A stretch of 64,000 bases of DNA from Oryzicola mucosus (GCF_014534685.1 NZ_JACVVX010000005.1:310001-374000), one strand, 5' to 3'; counted from the first letter of the stretch, positions 9,260 to 18,818 are shown. Made by a program: numbers and translations. The notes: a model not told the origin generated them from the sequence alone.

Positions 9260-9409
9260 CCCCCTCACCGCCTCGCTTCGCTCGGCATCTCTCCCCCATT
9301 TCATGGGGGCGAGGAACCCTGGCTGGTTCTAGGCCGCGACCTAAAAGGCAGCGTTTCCTCTCCCCCGCGCAGGGGGAGAGGTGGTTTGCGAAGCAAACCG
9401 GTGAGGGGG
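9260..9409. repeat. Palindromic intergenic repeat element, about 150 bp
   Basis: The ends are a perfect 11-base inverted repeat, CCCCCTCACCG at 9260-9270 and CGGTGAGGGGG at 9399-9409. Inside are further hairpins: CTCTCCCCC...GGGGGAGAG near 9358-9380 and GGTTTGCGAAGCAAACC at 9383-9399. It sits between the binding-protein gene and the first permease, inside what should be one operon. It resembles the mosaic palindromic elements scattered in rhizobial intergenic DNA. On RNA it would fold strongly and could lower expression of the permeases relative to the binding protein or stabilise the upstream mRNA. No coding capacity was seen. Confidence 0.8.
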
Positions 9410-9464
9410 TGATTTCGATTACGGTCAACAGCTTTGCACGTCAGCCGTATCAAGCGCCCGCAGC

Positions 9465-10412
9465 ATGATGACCTTTGTGTTCAAACGCGTCCTGTTTGGC
9501 CTGACTACGCTGGTCCTTGCCTCGGCTGTCGTCTTCGCCATGCTGCAGGTCGTGCCCGGCGACCCCGCGAGGCTCATGCTCGGCATGAATGCGACCGAGG
9601 ACCAAGTGCAGGTGCTGCGCGAGCAGATGGGGCTGAACCAGCCACTGGTCCTGCAATATCTCGACTGGGCCGGTGGCCTGCTGCGTCTGGATTTCGGGCG
9701 CTCCTATACCTATTCCGTCGAGGTCTCGGAACTGGTCGGCGAGCGTCTTGCCGTTTCGCTGCCGCTGGCATTGATCTCGCTTGGCCTGTCCACGCTGGTC
9801 GCAATACCTCTCGGCATCTACGCTGCCTCCCGGCGTGGCAAAACAGCGGACGCGGTATCGATGGGGGCGGCCCAGATCGGCATGGCGATGCCCAATTTCT
9901 GGTTCGCGCTGCTGTTGATCTATGTCTTCGCGGTCTGGCTGCGGCTCGTACCCGCCGGCGGTTTCCCCGGCTGGAGCGCCGGCGTCTGGCCTGCCTTGAA
10001 GGCGCTGATCCTGCCGGCACTCGCATTGGCACTGCCGCAGGCCGCTATCCTGGCGCGGGTCACCCGCTCGGCCATGGTAGAGGTGCTGGGACAGGACTAT
10101 ATCCGCACCGCCCGCGCCAAGGGCATGACGGCACGCTCCGTGCTTTGGCGGCATGCCTTGCGCAACGCGCTGATCCCGGTGCTGACCATTCTCGGCATGC
10201 AGTTTGCCTTCCTGCTCGCCGGCACCATCATCGTCGAAAACGTCTTCTATCTGCCGGGACTCGGCCGCCTCGTCTTCCAGGCCATCAGCCAACGCGACCT
10301 CGTCGTGGTGCAGAGCGTGGTGATGCTGCTGGTCGCCGCCGTCATCCTCGTCAATCTGCTGGTCGATCTTTCCTACGCATTGGTCGATCCGCGGCTGCGG
10401 GGGAACCGATGA
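9465..10412 (+). CDS. ABC transporter permease, DppB type (315 aa)
   Basis: This inner-membrane permease of the peptide/nickel family has about six membrane segments and a DppB-like N-terminus with a first helix followed by VVPGDPARLMLG. The cytoplasmic EAA loop that docks the ATPase is visible as GQDYIRTARAKGM at about residues 207-219. It pairs with the DppC-type permease that overlaps its stop codon by 4 bases. Together they form the channel for the ligand delivered by the 7688-9169 protein. Confidence 0.9.
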   Translation: MMTFVFKRVLFGLTTLVLASAVVFAMLQVVPGDPARLMLGMNATEDQVQVLREQMGLNQPLVLQYLDWAGGLLRLDFGRSYTYSVEVSELVGERLAVSLPLALISLGLSTLVAIPLGIYAASRRGKTADAVSMGAAQIGMAMPNFWFALLLIYVFAVWLRLVPAGGFPGWSAGVWPALKALILPALALALPQAAILARVTRSAMVEVLGQDYIRTARAKGMTARSVLWRHALRNALIPVLTILGMQFAFLLAGTIIVENVFYLPGLGRLVFQAISQRDLVVVQSVVMLLVAAVILVNLLVDLSYALVDPRLRGNR

Positions 10413-11275
10413 GCTTCGCAAGCCCGCCCACTACCCTCGCAAGGCCGACCGGACTGCGGCTTCTGGCCAGCCGGACATTTGTCGCTGGTGCCGTACTGAC
10501 AGGCCTCGTCCTTCTCACGGCAGTGATGTCGCTGGTCTGGACGCCCTATGACATCACGAGATTGGTCGTGGCGGACCGTATGCAGCCGCCCTCTTTTGCC
10601 CATTGGCTCGGCACCGACCATCTCGGCCGCGATATACTGTCGATGATCATGCTCGGCGCGCGCACCTCCATCGCGGTTGCCCTTGTGGCGGTCGGCATCG
10701 GCGTCGGCATCGGCGTGCCTTTGGGCGCTTATGCGGCAGCGCGCGGCGGGTTCGTGGACGAGGCGTTGATGCGCTTCAACGATCTCGTCTTCGCCTTCCC
10801 CTCGCTGGTATCGGCGATCATGATCACCGCGATCTTCGGTCCTGGTGCCGTCAACGCCATCATCGCCATCGGCATCTTCAACATCCCGGTGTTCGCGCGC
10901 GTCGCCCGCGCCGGCGCACTGTCGATCTGGCCGCGCGAGTTCATTCTCGCTGCCCGTGCCGCGGGCAAAAGCGATATCCGCATCACGGCGGAGCACATCC
11001 TGCCCAACATCGCCGGCCTGCTTCTGGTACAGGCATCGATTCAGTTCGCGCTCGGCATCCTGGCCGAAGCCGGCCTGTCCTATGTCGGGCTTGGCGCACA
11101 GCCGCCCATGCCAAGCTGGGGCCGCATGTTGTATGACGCACAAACGGTGATGCTTGTGGCACCCTGGCTGGCGGTCTTTCCCGGCACCGCGATCATGGCC
11201 ACCGTACTCGGGCTCAACATGATGGGAGATGGCATCGCAGATGCGCTTGACCCCAGGGCCAGGGGGCGTCGTTGA
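10409..11275 (+). CDS. ABC transporter permease, DppC type (288 aa)
   Basis: This is the second permease of the transporter. It has an N-terminal cytoplasmic tail, one membrane helix, the DppC-type motif HWLGTDHLGRD, about five further helices, and an EAA loop FILAARAAGKSDIRI. The start ATG at 10409 overlaps the DppB-type stop as ATGA. A much longer open reading from 9434 runs through the previous gene in another frame and was rejected. The stop overlaps the next gene in the same style, so the two permeases and the ATPase are tightly coupled. Confidence 0.9.
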   Translation: MSFASPPTTLARPTGLRLLASRTFVAGAVLTGLVLLTAVMSLVWTPYDITRLVVADRMQPPSFAHWLGTDHLGRDILSMIMLGARTSIAVALVAVGIGVGIGVPLGAYAAARGGFVDEALMRFNDLVFAFPSLVSAIMITAIFGPGAVNAIIAIGIFNIPVFARVARAGALSIWPREFILAARAAGKSDIRITAEHILPNIAGLLLVQASIQFALGILAEAGLSYVGLGAQPPMPSWGRMLYDAQTVMLVAPWLAVFPGTAIMATVLGLNMMGDGIADALDPRARGRR

Positions 11276-12894
11276 GCCTTCTGGACATCGAAAACCTTTC
11301 TCTCGACATCGGCGGCACGCCCATCCTGCGCGACATCGACATCACGGTCGAGGCCGGCGAGATCGTTGGCCTTGTCGGCGAATCCGGCTCGGGCAAATCG
11401 ATGACAGCCCTCAGCGTCATGCGGCTCCTGCCCGATACCGCGCGGCTTGGCGGAAGGATCACCTTCGACGGCATCGACATTCTCAGCGCACCGGAATCGG
11501 CAATGTGTGCCCTGCGCGGCGACGATATCGGCATGGTCTTCCAGGAGCCGATGACTGCGCTCAACCCGGTCAAAACCATTGGCGAGCAGGTCGCGGAGGG
11601 CATTCGCCTGCACCGCAGGGTCAGCCGCGCCGAAGCGGAAGCGCAAACCAGCACAATTCTTGACCGGGTCGGCCTGCCCACCCAAAAATTTCCGCTGAGC
11701 CGCTATCCGCACCAACTCTCAGGCGGACAGCGCCAACGCGTGGCCATCGCCATCGCCTGCGCGCTCAAGCCGAAACTCCTGATCGCCGACGAACCAACGA
11801 CCGCCCTCGACGTGGTTCTACAGGCACAAATCCTCGACCTTTTGCGCGAACTGGTTTCCGAGAACCGCATGGGCCTTCTGCTCATTTCGCACGATCTCGC
11901 TGTTGTCACCGCCATGGCTGACCGCATCGCGATCCTGCGCCATGGCGCGGTGGCCGACGCCGGACAGACCGAGCGCGTGCTGTCTCAGCAGACGCATCCC
12001 TATACGCGGCAGTTGGTGACGGCAGCCACACATGTGCCCGCCCGCATGCCGCACCGGCCCGCAGAACAAGCCGCGCCGCTGCTCGAGGTCACTGAGGTCA
12101 GCCGGCTCTATCCCGGCCCGCGACAAGGCTGGTTCGGGCGCAGCGAGCCCACGCGCGCGGTCGATCGCGTATCTCTAATCCTTCATCCAGGCCAATCCAT
12201 AGCCCTTGTCGGCAGGTCCGGTTGTGGCAAGTCCACGCTTGCCCGGATGATCCTGGCGCTCGACGCGCCGACCTCAGGCTCGATACGCTTTGACGGCATG
12301 GAACTGGCGGGGAAATCACAGGCCGAATTGCGACCGGCACGGCGCCAGATGCAAGTGGTGTTCCAGGATCCCTACGGCTCATTCGATCCGCGCCAGACTG
12401 CGGAAAAACTCGTCGCCGAGCCGCTCTATCTGCTCGACGCACCGCTGTCGCGCGCCGAGACCCGCGACACGGTGGCGGAAGCGCTGCATCAGGTCGGACT
12501 GACGCCCCAGGACATGGAAAAATATCCGCATGAATTCTCCGGCGGGCAGCGCCAGCGGCTGTCCATCGCCCGCGCCATCATCACACACCCGAAACTCATC
12601 GTCGCCGACGAGCCCGTATCGGCGCTCGACGTTTCGATCCGCGCGCAGATTCTCGACCTCTTCGCCGACCTCAATCGCAGGCTTGGCATCGCCTATCTGT
12701 TCATCACGCATGATCTGACGGTGGCACGCGCGGTCAGCGACGACGTTCTCGTCATGCATGACGGCAGGATCGTCGAATGCGGGAAGACCTTGGACGTGCT
12801 CGCAGCACCGCAGTCCGAGGCAGCACAGGCGCTCGTTTCCGCCGCACCAGACTTGCATCGCGCGCTGGAGCGCCGTTTGCGCGAACAAGGATAG
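11272..12894 (+). CDS. ABC transporter ATP-binding protein, fused DppD-DppF type (540 aa)
   Basis: Two ABC ATPase domains are joined in one chain. The N-terminal domain has Walker A GESGSGKS near residue 40, signature LSGGQRQR and Walker B LLIADEPTTALD. The C-terminal domain has GRSGCGKS, FSGGQRQR and LIVADEPVSALD, all intact. Peptide systems usually encode these as two genes; the fusion is common in alphaproteobacteria. The start is a TTG at 11272 that overlaps the permease stop as TTGA, the same geometry as the ATGA overlap upstream. It powers import by the permeases at 9465-11275. Confidence 0.9.
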   Translation: MSLLDIENLSLDIGGTPILRDIDITVEAGEIVGLVGESGSGKSMTALSVMRLLPDTARLGGRITFDGIDILSAPESAMCALRGDDIGMVFQEPMTALNPVKTIGEQVAEGIRLHRRVSRAEAEAQTSTILDRVGLPTQKFPLSRYPHQLSGGQRQRVAIAIACALKPKLLIADEPTTALDVVLQAQILDLLRELVSENRMGLLLISHDLAVVTAMADRIAILRHGAVADAGQTERVLSQQTHPYTRQLVTAATHVPARMPHRPAEQAAPLLEVTEVSRLYPGPRQGWFGRSEPTRAVDRVSLILHPGQSIALVGRSGCGKSTLARMILALDAPTSGSIRFDGMELAGKSQAELRPARRQMQVVFQDPYGSFDPRQTAEKLVAEPLYLLDAPLSRAETRDTVAEALHQVGLTPQDMEKYPHEFSGGQRQRLSIARAIITHPKLIVADEPVSALDVSIRAQILDLFADLNRRLGIAYLFITHDLTVARAVSDDVLVMHDGRIVECGKTLDVLAAPQSEAAQALVSAAPDLHRALERRLREQG

Positions 12895-12902
12895 CGCAAC
12901 GG

Positions 12903-12933
12903 AAAAGAGAAGGGCGCCCGCGGCGCCCTTCTC
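12903..12933 (-). terminator. Rho-independent terminator between convergent transporter operons
   Basis: A perfect 12-base stem (GAGAAGGGCGCC at 12907-12918 with GGCGCCCTTCTC at 12922-12933) has a 3-base loop. On the minus strand it is followed by TTTTCC, so it mainly ends transcription of the BMP transporter operon, 21 bases after that stop codon. It may also stop readthrough from the plus-strand operon. Confidence 0.8.
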
Positions 12934-12953
12934 GACGAGGTCTTTGCAGGAGC

Positions 12954-14021
12954 TTACTGCGGCAGTTTGTCGTCCACGCCCATGACATAGAAGTTCAGGC
13001 CGGACAGAACCTGATCGGTAGCGTTCTCACCCTGCTTCAGCCATTCGCTTCCGTCCTGCTTCTTGACGGGACCGGTAAACGGCTTGAGTTCGCCCGACTT
13101 GATCTTGGCTTCGGTCTCCTCGGCCATCTTCTTCACGTCGTCAGGCATGTTGGTGTAGGGCGCCATGGTCAGAATGCCCTCCATGAGGCCATCCCAGATC
13201 GAGCCGGTTTTCCACGAACCGTCCTGAACTTCCTTGATGCGTTTGACGTAGTAGTTGCCCCAGGTGTCGATGATGGCGGTCAACTGAGTCTCTGGTCCGG
13301 CTTTGATCATGTCGGAAGCCTGGCCGAACGCCTTGATGCCGCGCTCCGAAGCAACCTGCATCGGTCCCGTGGAGTCGGTGTGCTGGGTGATGATGTCGAC
13401 ACCCTGGTCGATCAGCACCTTGGCCGCATCGGCTTCCTTGCCGGCGTCGAACCAGGTGTTGGCCCAGACGACCTTGAGCTTGAAGTCCGGGTTCACGCTC
13501 TGCGCACCCAGGATGAACGAGTTAATCCCCATCACCACTTCGGGGATCGGGAAGGATGCGATGTAGCCGGCGACGCCTGCCTTCGACATCTTGGCAGCGA
13601 TCTGGCCCTGGATATAGCGGCCTTCGTAGAACCGGGCATTATAGGCGGCGAGGTTGTCGGCCGTCTTGTAGCCGGTGGCGTGCTCGAACTTCACGTCGGG
13701 GAATTTCTGGGCAACGGCGACGGTCGCATCCATGAAGCCGAACGAGGTCGTGAAGACGACATCGCAACCCGACCGGGCAAAGCGCTCGATCGCGCGCTCG
13801 GCGTCAGGCCCTTCCGGCACGTTTTCGACGAAGGCGGTCTCGACCGTATCGCCGAGCTCCTTTTCGACCTGCTGGCGGCCGAGGTCATGCGCCTGGGTCC
13901 AGCCGCCATCGGTCTTGGAGCCGACATAGACGAAACAGGCCTTCACCTTGTCCTGCGCCATAGCCGGAAGCGCGGTGGTGGCGGCAAGCGCCATCGCCAG
14001 TCCCATTACGATTTTCTTCAT
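12954..14021 (-). CDS. BMP-family ABC transporter substrate-binding protein (355 aa)
   Basis: This periplasmic protein belongs to the basic-membrane-protein (PnrA/BmpA-like) family, which binds purine nucleosides and related compounds. The ATG at 14021 has GAGAGGA about 10 bases upstream and gives a clean signal peptide of about 22 residues ending PAMAQ. There is no lipobox cysteine, unlike spirochaete and Gram-positive members. Family features include YVGSKTDGGWTQAHD near residue 36 and a HATGYKT segment. It is the last gene of the operon that starts at 17716. Nucleoside transport is inferred from the family. Confidence 0.88.
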   Translation of the reverse strand: MKKIVMGLAMALAATTALPAMAQDKVKACFVYVGSKTDGGWTQAHDLGRQQVEKELGDTVETAFVENVPEGPDAERAIERFARSGCDVVFTTSFGFMDATVAVAQKFPDVKFEHATGYKTADNLAAYNARFYEGRYIQGQIAAKMSKAGVAGYIASFPIPEVVMGINSFILGAQSVNPDFKLKVVWANTWFDAGKEADAAKVLIDQGVDIITQHTDSTGPMQVASERGIKAFGQASDMIKAGPETQLTAIIDTWGNYYVKRIKEVQDGSWKTGSIWDGLMEGILTMAPYTNMPDDVKKMAEETEAKIKSGELKPFTGPVKKQDGSEWLKQGENATDQVLSGLNFYVMGVDDKLPQ

Positions 14022-14093
14022 GATCGATGCAGTCCTCTCTGGGTTACACATATTTCGGAACGGCTTTCTTCAACCGCTTGTTTGTGTTTCGCT

Positions 14094-15014
14094 TTACCTG
14101 TCCGGAACAAAAGCCCGCCCAAGCGAGGCCGGCGTGTTGATCATGGTCAGTCGTCGGTTGCGCGAGATTAGAACGAGAACCACGATCGTCGCCAAATAGG
14201 GTAGCGAAGAAAGCAGTTGAGACGGAATGCCGAGGCCCAGCGCCTGCGCGTGCAACTGCCCGATGGTTACTGCGCCGAACAGATAGGCGCCGGCAAGAAC
14301 GCGAAGCGGTCGCCAGGACGCGAAAACCACCAGCGCCAGCGCTATCCAGCCACGGCCCGCCGTCATGTTCTCCACCCATTGCGGGGTGTAGACGAGCGAT
14401 AGCTGCGCACCCGCCAGACCCGCGCAGGCGCCGCCGAAAAGAACCGCCCCATAACGATAGCCGATGACCGGAATGCCCAGCGCATGGGCGGACGCATGGT
14501 TGTCGCCGACCGAGCGCAGCGTCAGCCCGGTGCGTGTCTTGAACAGGAACCAGGTGACCGCGAACACAAGCAGGATGGACAGGTAGAAGATCGGATCCTG
14601 GCCGAACAGTAACCTCCCCACCAGCGGCAGTTCCGTCAAGCCGGGAATGAACAGGTTCGGCAACCGAACGCCGGGCGATCCGACGAAGCTCTCGCCGATC
14701 ATGCTGGAGAGGCCGAGTCCGAGCAGGGTCAGCGATAGCCCAGTTGCTACCTGATTGGTTGCGATGTTGAGCGTCAGGAAGGCAAAAGGCAGCGAAAACA
14801 GCGCACCCGCCAGGATGCCGCACAGAACACCAAGCCACGGGGACCCGGTTAGGGCCGCAGCCACAAACCCGCAGACCGCCCCCATGACCATCATGCCCTC
14901 AACGCCCAGATTAAGTACGCCGGAGCGCTCGACGACGAGCTCGCCGATGGCGGCGATCAACAGCGGCGTGGCTGCCGTTGCGATGGTGAGAAGGATGCTT
15001 TCGGCCATGCCCAT
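14094..15014 (-). CDS. BMP-type ABC transporter permease (306 aa)
   Basis: This inner-membrane permease of the branched-chain/ribose/nucleoside (BPD_transp_2) superfamily has about eight hydrophobic segments. The N-terminal part contains ERSGVLNLGVEGMMVMGA, the cytoplasmic motif typical of NupQ/YufQ-like permeases. It starts 3 bases after the stop of the companion permease. With that permease, the ATPase and the binding protein it makes a complete importer, likely for nucleosides or purines. Confidence 0.88.
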   Translation of the reverse strand: MGMAESILLTIATAATPLLIAAIGELVVERSGVLNLGVEGMMVMGAVCGFVAAALTGSPWLGVLCGILAGALFSLPFAFLTLNIATNQVATGLSLTLLGLGLSSMIGESFVGSPGVRLPNLFIPGLTELPLVGRLLFGQDPIFYLSILLVFAVTWFLFKTRTGLTLRSVGDNHASAHALGIPVIGYRYGAVLFGGACAGLAGAQLSLVYTPQWVENMTAGRGWIALALVVFASWRPLRVLAGAYLFGAVTIGQLHAQALGLGIPSQLLSSLPYLATIVVLVLISRNRRLTMINTPASLGRAFVPDR

Positions 15015-15017
15015 GGT

Positions 15018-16142
15018 TCAGGCTCCTTCGCTTGCCGGTTCGGCGGCCTTGGCCACGGCAGCAGCATCCGACTTGAGCGCGGATCGCACCAGCCGGATGC
15101 GATAGTGGATGAGCGTGTCGCAACCCAGCACGAAGAACAGCAGCATTCCTTGGAAGACGCGCGCCACCTTGTCGGAAACGCCGATTGAAATCTGCGCCGC
15201 CTCGCCGCCGAGATAGGTCAGCGCCAACACGAAACCGGCGGCTATGATCCCGAGCGGGTTGAGCCGTCCAAGGAAGGCGACGATGATCGCCGCGAAGCCG
15301 TAACCGGGCGAGATCGTCGGCCTGAGCTGGCCTATGGCGCCGGAAACCTCTGAAATACCGGCAAGGCCAGCCAGCGCGCCCGACAGCATGAAGGCGAAGA
15401 ACACCATTTTCGTAGTGCCGAAACCAGCGAACCGCCCTGCCCTTGGGCTTGCGCCGAGGACCCGGACTTCGAAGCCCTTCAGCGTCCGGCTGACCAACAG
15501 CCACACCAGAATGGCGGCGACAATGGCAAAGACGATGCCGAGATTGGCGCGTCCATCGGCAGGAAACAGCTCGGGAAGGACGGCATCCGGATGAAAACGG
15601 CGGGTTTCGGGAAAATTATTGCCTTCCGGATTGCGCCAGGGGCCGCGCACCAGCCAGTCGAGGAAGAACTGTGCGACATAGACCAGCATCAGGCTGGTGA
15701 GGATTTCATTGGTGTTGAAACGGGTCTTCAGAATGGCCGGGATCGCCGCATAGGCAGCGCCGCCGATGAGGCCCATCAACAGCATCAGCGGCAGTACGAG
15801 CGGCCCTTGAAACGTGGGAAACAACACCGGCAGCATCGAGCCCAGAATGCCGCCCATGATGAACTGGCCCTCGGCGCCGATGTTCCAGTTGTTGGATAGG
15901 TAGCAGACCGACAGCCCAACCGCGATGATGATCAGCGGAGCGGCCTTGATCGCCAGTTCATGGAGCGACCAGAGTTCGCGCAGCGGATCGACGAAATAAT
16001 AATAAAGCGCCTCGAACGGATTTTCTCCGAGCATCGCAAACACGATGGCTCCCGCCACCAACGTCAAGCCGAGCGCGATCAAAGGCGATATGGCGGCAAA
16101 GAGTGTCGACTGCTGCGGCCGCTTGACCAGTTCAAGACGCAT
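15018..16142 (-). CDS. BMP-type ABC transporter permease (374 aa)
   Basis: This is the larger of the two permeases, NupP/YufP-like, with about nine membrane segments and the motif NNWNIGAEGQFIMGG that matches the companion permease motif. Its start overlaps the ATPase stop by one base as TGATG at 16140-16144, indicating coupling. The C-terminal tail after the last helix is polar and alanine-rich. Function follows from the operon: a channel subunit of a nucleoside-like importer. Confidence 0.88.
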   Translation of the reverse strand: MRLELVKRPQQSTLFAAISPLIALGLTLVAGAIVFAMLGENPFEALYYYFVDPLRELWSLHELAIKAAPLIIIAVGLSVCYLSNNWNIGAEGQFIMGGILGSMLPVLFPTFQGPLVLPLMLLMGLIGGAAYAAIPAILKTRFNTNEILTSLMLVYVAQFFLDWLVRGPWRNPEGNNFPETRRFHPDAVLPELFPADGRANLGIVFAIVAAILVWLLVSRTLKGFEVRVLGASPRAGRFAGFGTTKMVFFAFMLSGALAGLAGISEVSGAIGQLRPTISPGYGFAAIIVAFLGRLNPLGIIAAGFVLALTYLGGEAAQISIGVSDKVARVFQGMLLFFVLGCDTLIHYRIRLVRSALKSDAAAVAKAAEPASEGA

Positions 16143-17716
16143 CAGGCCGTCTCCGCCGAAACATGGACATGGCCCGGCTCGGCGCCGCCCATCAACAAGC
16201 CGATTTTCTCAAGCGTAGCCTCCGCGATGGGAATTGGTTTCGACAACTCGCCATTGTGCATGACGGCGATGGCGTCCGACATTTCGAACAATTCGTCCAG
16301 GTCCTGGCTGATGACGAGAACGGCCGAGCCGCCGCGCGCAAGCTCGATCAGCGCCTGACGAATGCGGGCGGCCGCGCCGGCATCGACACCCCATGTCGGC
16401 TGGTTGACCACCATCAGTGCCGGCTGACGGTCGAGTTCGCGACCGATAATGAATTTCTGCAGGTTGCCGCCCGACAAAGCGGCAGCTTCAGGATCCGGCG
16501 CGCTTTTGCGCACGTCCATCGCCTTGATGATACGCTGGGCCGCGCTCTGGATAGCACCCGACTTCACGAAACCACCTGTGCCGATAAAAGCCTTCCGATC
16601 AGTCCTGTGACGGGAAAGGAGCAGATTCTCCGAAAGTTTCATGCGCGGCGCGGCACCATGGCCGAGACGCTCTTCCGGCACGAAAGCCGCCCCCAGCAGA
16701 CGGCGTGCAGAAATGCCGAGCCGTCCGGCCTGTTGGCCGCGAATACGGATCGCATCGCCCGCCTCCTGCCGCGCTTCGCCAGAAACCGCCTCGAAGAACT
16801 CGCCCTGCCCGTTGCCAGCGACCCCGGCGATGCCCAGCACCTCGCCGGCGCGCACGCTCAACCAGATGTTCTTAAGCGGCATCGAAAACGGCCCGGCAGG
16901 CTTGCGGCTCAAACCGCAGATGCCGAGGATTTCCTCGCCGCTTGCAGCCGACGGCGGACGCTCGGCGTTCTTGACCTCGCTGCCCACCATCATCCGCGCC
17001 AACGACGAGGGCGTCTCCTGGCGCGGATCGCAATGCCCGACCACCTTGCCGTGACGCATGATGGTGGCGCGATCGCAAAGCCGGCGCACTTCGTCAAGCC
17101 GGTGCGAAATGTAGAGGATCGACTTACCCTCGGCGCGCAGGCGCTCGAGCGTCTCAAACAGCTTGTCGGCCTCCTGCGGAGTCAGCACCGAGGTCGGCTC
17201 GTCGAGGATAATCAGATCGGGCGTTTGCAGAAGACAGCGGATGATTTCGATGCGCTGGCGCTCCCCCACCGAAAGGTCGCCGACCAACGCTTCCGGATCG
17301 AGCGGCAGGCCGTAGCTGTAAGACAGCGCCCGCGCCTTGGCCGAGATCGTGCTGAGCGGCGTATCCGCCTGCAGCGACAACGCGATATTCTCGGCAGCGG
17401 TTAATGCCTCGAACAAGGAAAAATGCTGGAACACCATACCGATGCCGAGCTTCTTTGCCATACTCGGCGAAGCGATTGTGACAGGCTCTCCGTTCCAGGA
17501 GATCACACCGTCATTCGGCTCGAGAGACCCGAACAGCATCTTGACCAGCGTCGACTTGCCGGCACCGTTTTCCCCTAGAAGAGCATGGATTTCGCCTTTG
17601 GCAATGGTGAGGTCGACCCCATCGCAGGCTTTCAACGTGCCGAAAATCTTGGTCAGTCCGCGAACCTCAAGGAGGTTCGGGCCTGCCGTCTCAGCGCTGC
17701 TCTGCACGAAGACCAC
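16142..17716 (-). CDS. BMP-type ABC transporter ATP-binding protein, two ABC domains (524 aa)
   Basis: This NupO/YufO-like ATPase has two domains. The first is canonical: GENGAGKS, LSVGERQRIEI and LIILDEPTSVLTP. The second is degenerate, as usual for this family and for RbsA/MglA: the Walker A is replaced by GVAGNGQGE, the signature is LSGGNLQKF, and the Walker B reads LMVVNQPTWGVD with Asn-Gln in place of Asp-Glu. So probably only one site hydrolyses ATP well. It is the first gene of the operon 17716-12954. The 122 bases upstream hold the likely promoter but no clear consensus. Confidence 0.9.
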   Translation of the reverse strand: MVFVQSSAETAGPNLLEVRGLTKIFGTLKACDGVDLTIAKGEIHALLGENGAGKSTLVKMLFGSLEPNDGVISWNGEPVTIASPSMAKKLGIGMVFQHFSLFEALTAAENIALSLQADTPLSTISAKARALSYSYGLPLDPEALVGDLSVGERQRIEIIRCLLQTPDLIILDEPTSVLTPQEADKLFETLERLRAEGKSILYISHRLDEVRRLCDRATIMRHGKVVGHCDPRQETPSSLARMMVGSEVKNAERPPSAASGEEILGICGLSRKPAGPFSMPLKNIWLSVRAGEVLGIAGVAGNGQGEFFEAVSGEARQEAGDAIRIRGQQAGRLGISARRLLGAAFVPEERLGHGAAPRMKLSENLLLSRHRTDRKAFIGTGGFVKSGAIQSAAQRIIKAMDVRKSAPDPEAAALSGGNLQKFIIGRELDRQPALMVVNQPTWGVDAGAAARIRQALIELARGGSAVLVISQDLDELFEMSDAIAVMHNGELSKPIPIAEATLEKIGLLMGGAEPGHVHVSAETA

Positions 17717-17838
17717 CCATTGTCCGATCGTTCTGTTTTATAGTTCTCTTTATCGTTCCCGGGCCTATCGTAGGCGCGGTTGTTGTGCAACGCAAACCAC
17801 TGCGAAGATTGAAAGAGCTTCAAGATTTTCAACGAAAA

Positions 17839-18816
17839 TCAGGGTATCAGAATCGTCGCCCCTGTCGTCTTGCGACCTTCCAGATCGGCATGCGCCTGGG
17901 CCACATCCTTGAGTGCGTAGCGCTGGTTTATTTGGATTTTGACGATGCCCTTCTCGACCACATCAAACAAGGCAGCAGCAGACTCCTCCAGATCGGCACG
18001 CTTGGCAACATAGACGAACAGCGTCGGCCGCGTGACATAAAGCGAGCCCTTCTGCGACAGAATACCGAGATTGAAGGGCGGGATGACGCCGGATGACTGG
18101 CCGAACAGCGCCAAAAGTCCCCTCGGACGCAGGCAGTCAAGCGAGCCGTCGAACGTGTCCTTGCCAACGGAATCGTAGACCACATCGCATTTGCGTCCCT
18201 CGGTGATGCGAGCCACCTCGGCAACGAAATCCTGTGTGCGATAGTTGATGACGTGATCGTAGCCATGCGCCAGCGCCAATTCGACCTTGTCGTCCGAGCC
18301 CGCCGTGCCGATGACCGTAGCGCCCAGATGCTTGGCCCATTGACCGGCGATCAGCCCGACGCCGCCGGCGGCGGCATGAAACAGGATCGTATCGCCCTTT
18401 TTGACCGGAAAGGTCCGGCGCAGCAAATATTCCGCCGTCATGCCCTTGAGCATGATCGCCGCGGCCTGCTCGTCGCTGATGCCCGAGGGAATGTGAACCA
18501 GCTTGTCGGCGGGCAAGACACGTTCGTCGCAATAGGCTCCAAGGCCCGTCGTATAGGCGACGCGGTCGCCGGCTTTAAATCCCATAACGCCCTCACCCGT
18601 TTCGACGACCACGCCGGCCGCTTCGCCCCCCGGAATGACGGGCATGCCGGTCGGCGACGGATAAAGCCCCGTACGATAATAGACGTCGAGAAAATTGAGA
18701 CCAATCGCAGTATGCTTGACCAGAACCTCGCCTGCGCCGGGCGATGTAGCTGGAAGATCCTCGTAAACCATCGCTTCAGGTCCGCCATGGGCGTGCACTC
18801 TGATTGCTTTGGGCAT
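17839..18816 (-). CDS. qor: NADPH:quinone oxidoreductase, zinc-independent MDR family (325 aa)
   Basis: This quinone oxidoreductase (QOR/zeta-crystallin) has the N-terminal MPKAIRVHAHGGPE start, NFLDVYYRTGLY, and a nucleotide-binding loop AAAGGVGLIAGQWAK near residue 150. It lacks the zinc cysteine cluster seen in the adh at the window start. It reduces quinones with NADPH in the cytoplasm. The start at 18816 lies 2 bases after the pcs stop, so the two are co-transcribed. A reading open to 19428 continues through pcs in another frame and was rejected. Confidence 0.88.
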   Translation of the reverse strand: MPKAIRVHAHGGPEAMVYEDLPATSPGAGEVLVKHTAIGLNFLDVYYRTGLYPSPTGMPVIPGGEAAGVVVETGEGVMGFKAGDRVAYTTGLGAYCDERVLPADKLVHIPSGISDEQAAAIMLKGMTAEYLLRRTFPVKKGDTILFHAAAGGVGLIAGQWAKHLGATVIGTAGSDDKVELALAHGYDHVINYRTQDFVAEVARITEGRKCDVVYDSVGKDTFDGSLDCLRPRGLLALFGQSSGVIPPFNLGILSQKGSLYVTRPTLFVYVAKRADLEESAAALFDVVEKGIVKIQINQRYALKDVAQAHADLEGRKTTGATILIP

Positions 18817-18818
18817 GG

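Noticed and set aside
9434-10408. A long upstream extension of the DppC-type permease.
   Set aside because: It reads through the DppB-type gene in another frame; the ATGA overlap at 10409 gives a normal permease start.
10690-10725. GGCATCGGCGTC repeats in the DppC-type permease, considered as a tandem repeat.
   Set aside because: They encode an alternating Gly-Val/Ile membrane segment and are explained by codon choice.
17730-17758. Three GTTC copies upstream of the BMP transporter operon, similar to an SOS box.
   Set aside because: The spacers are 9 and 8 bases; LexA sites in this group need exactly 7. It is probably chance in an AT-richer promoter region.
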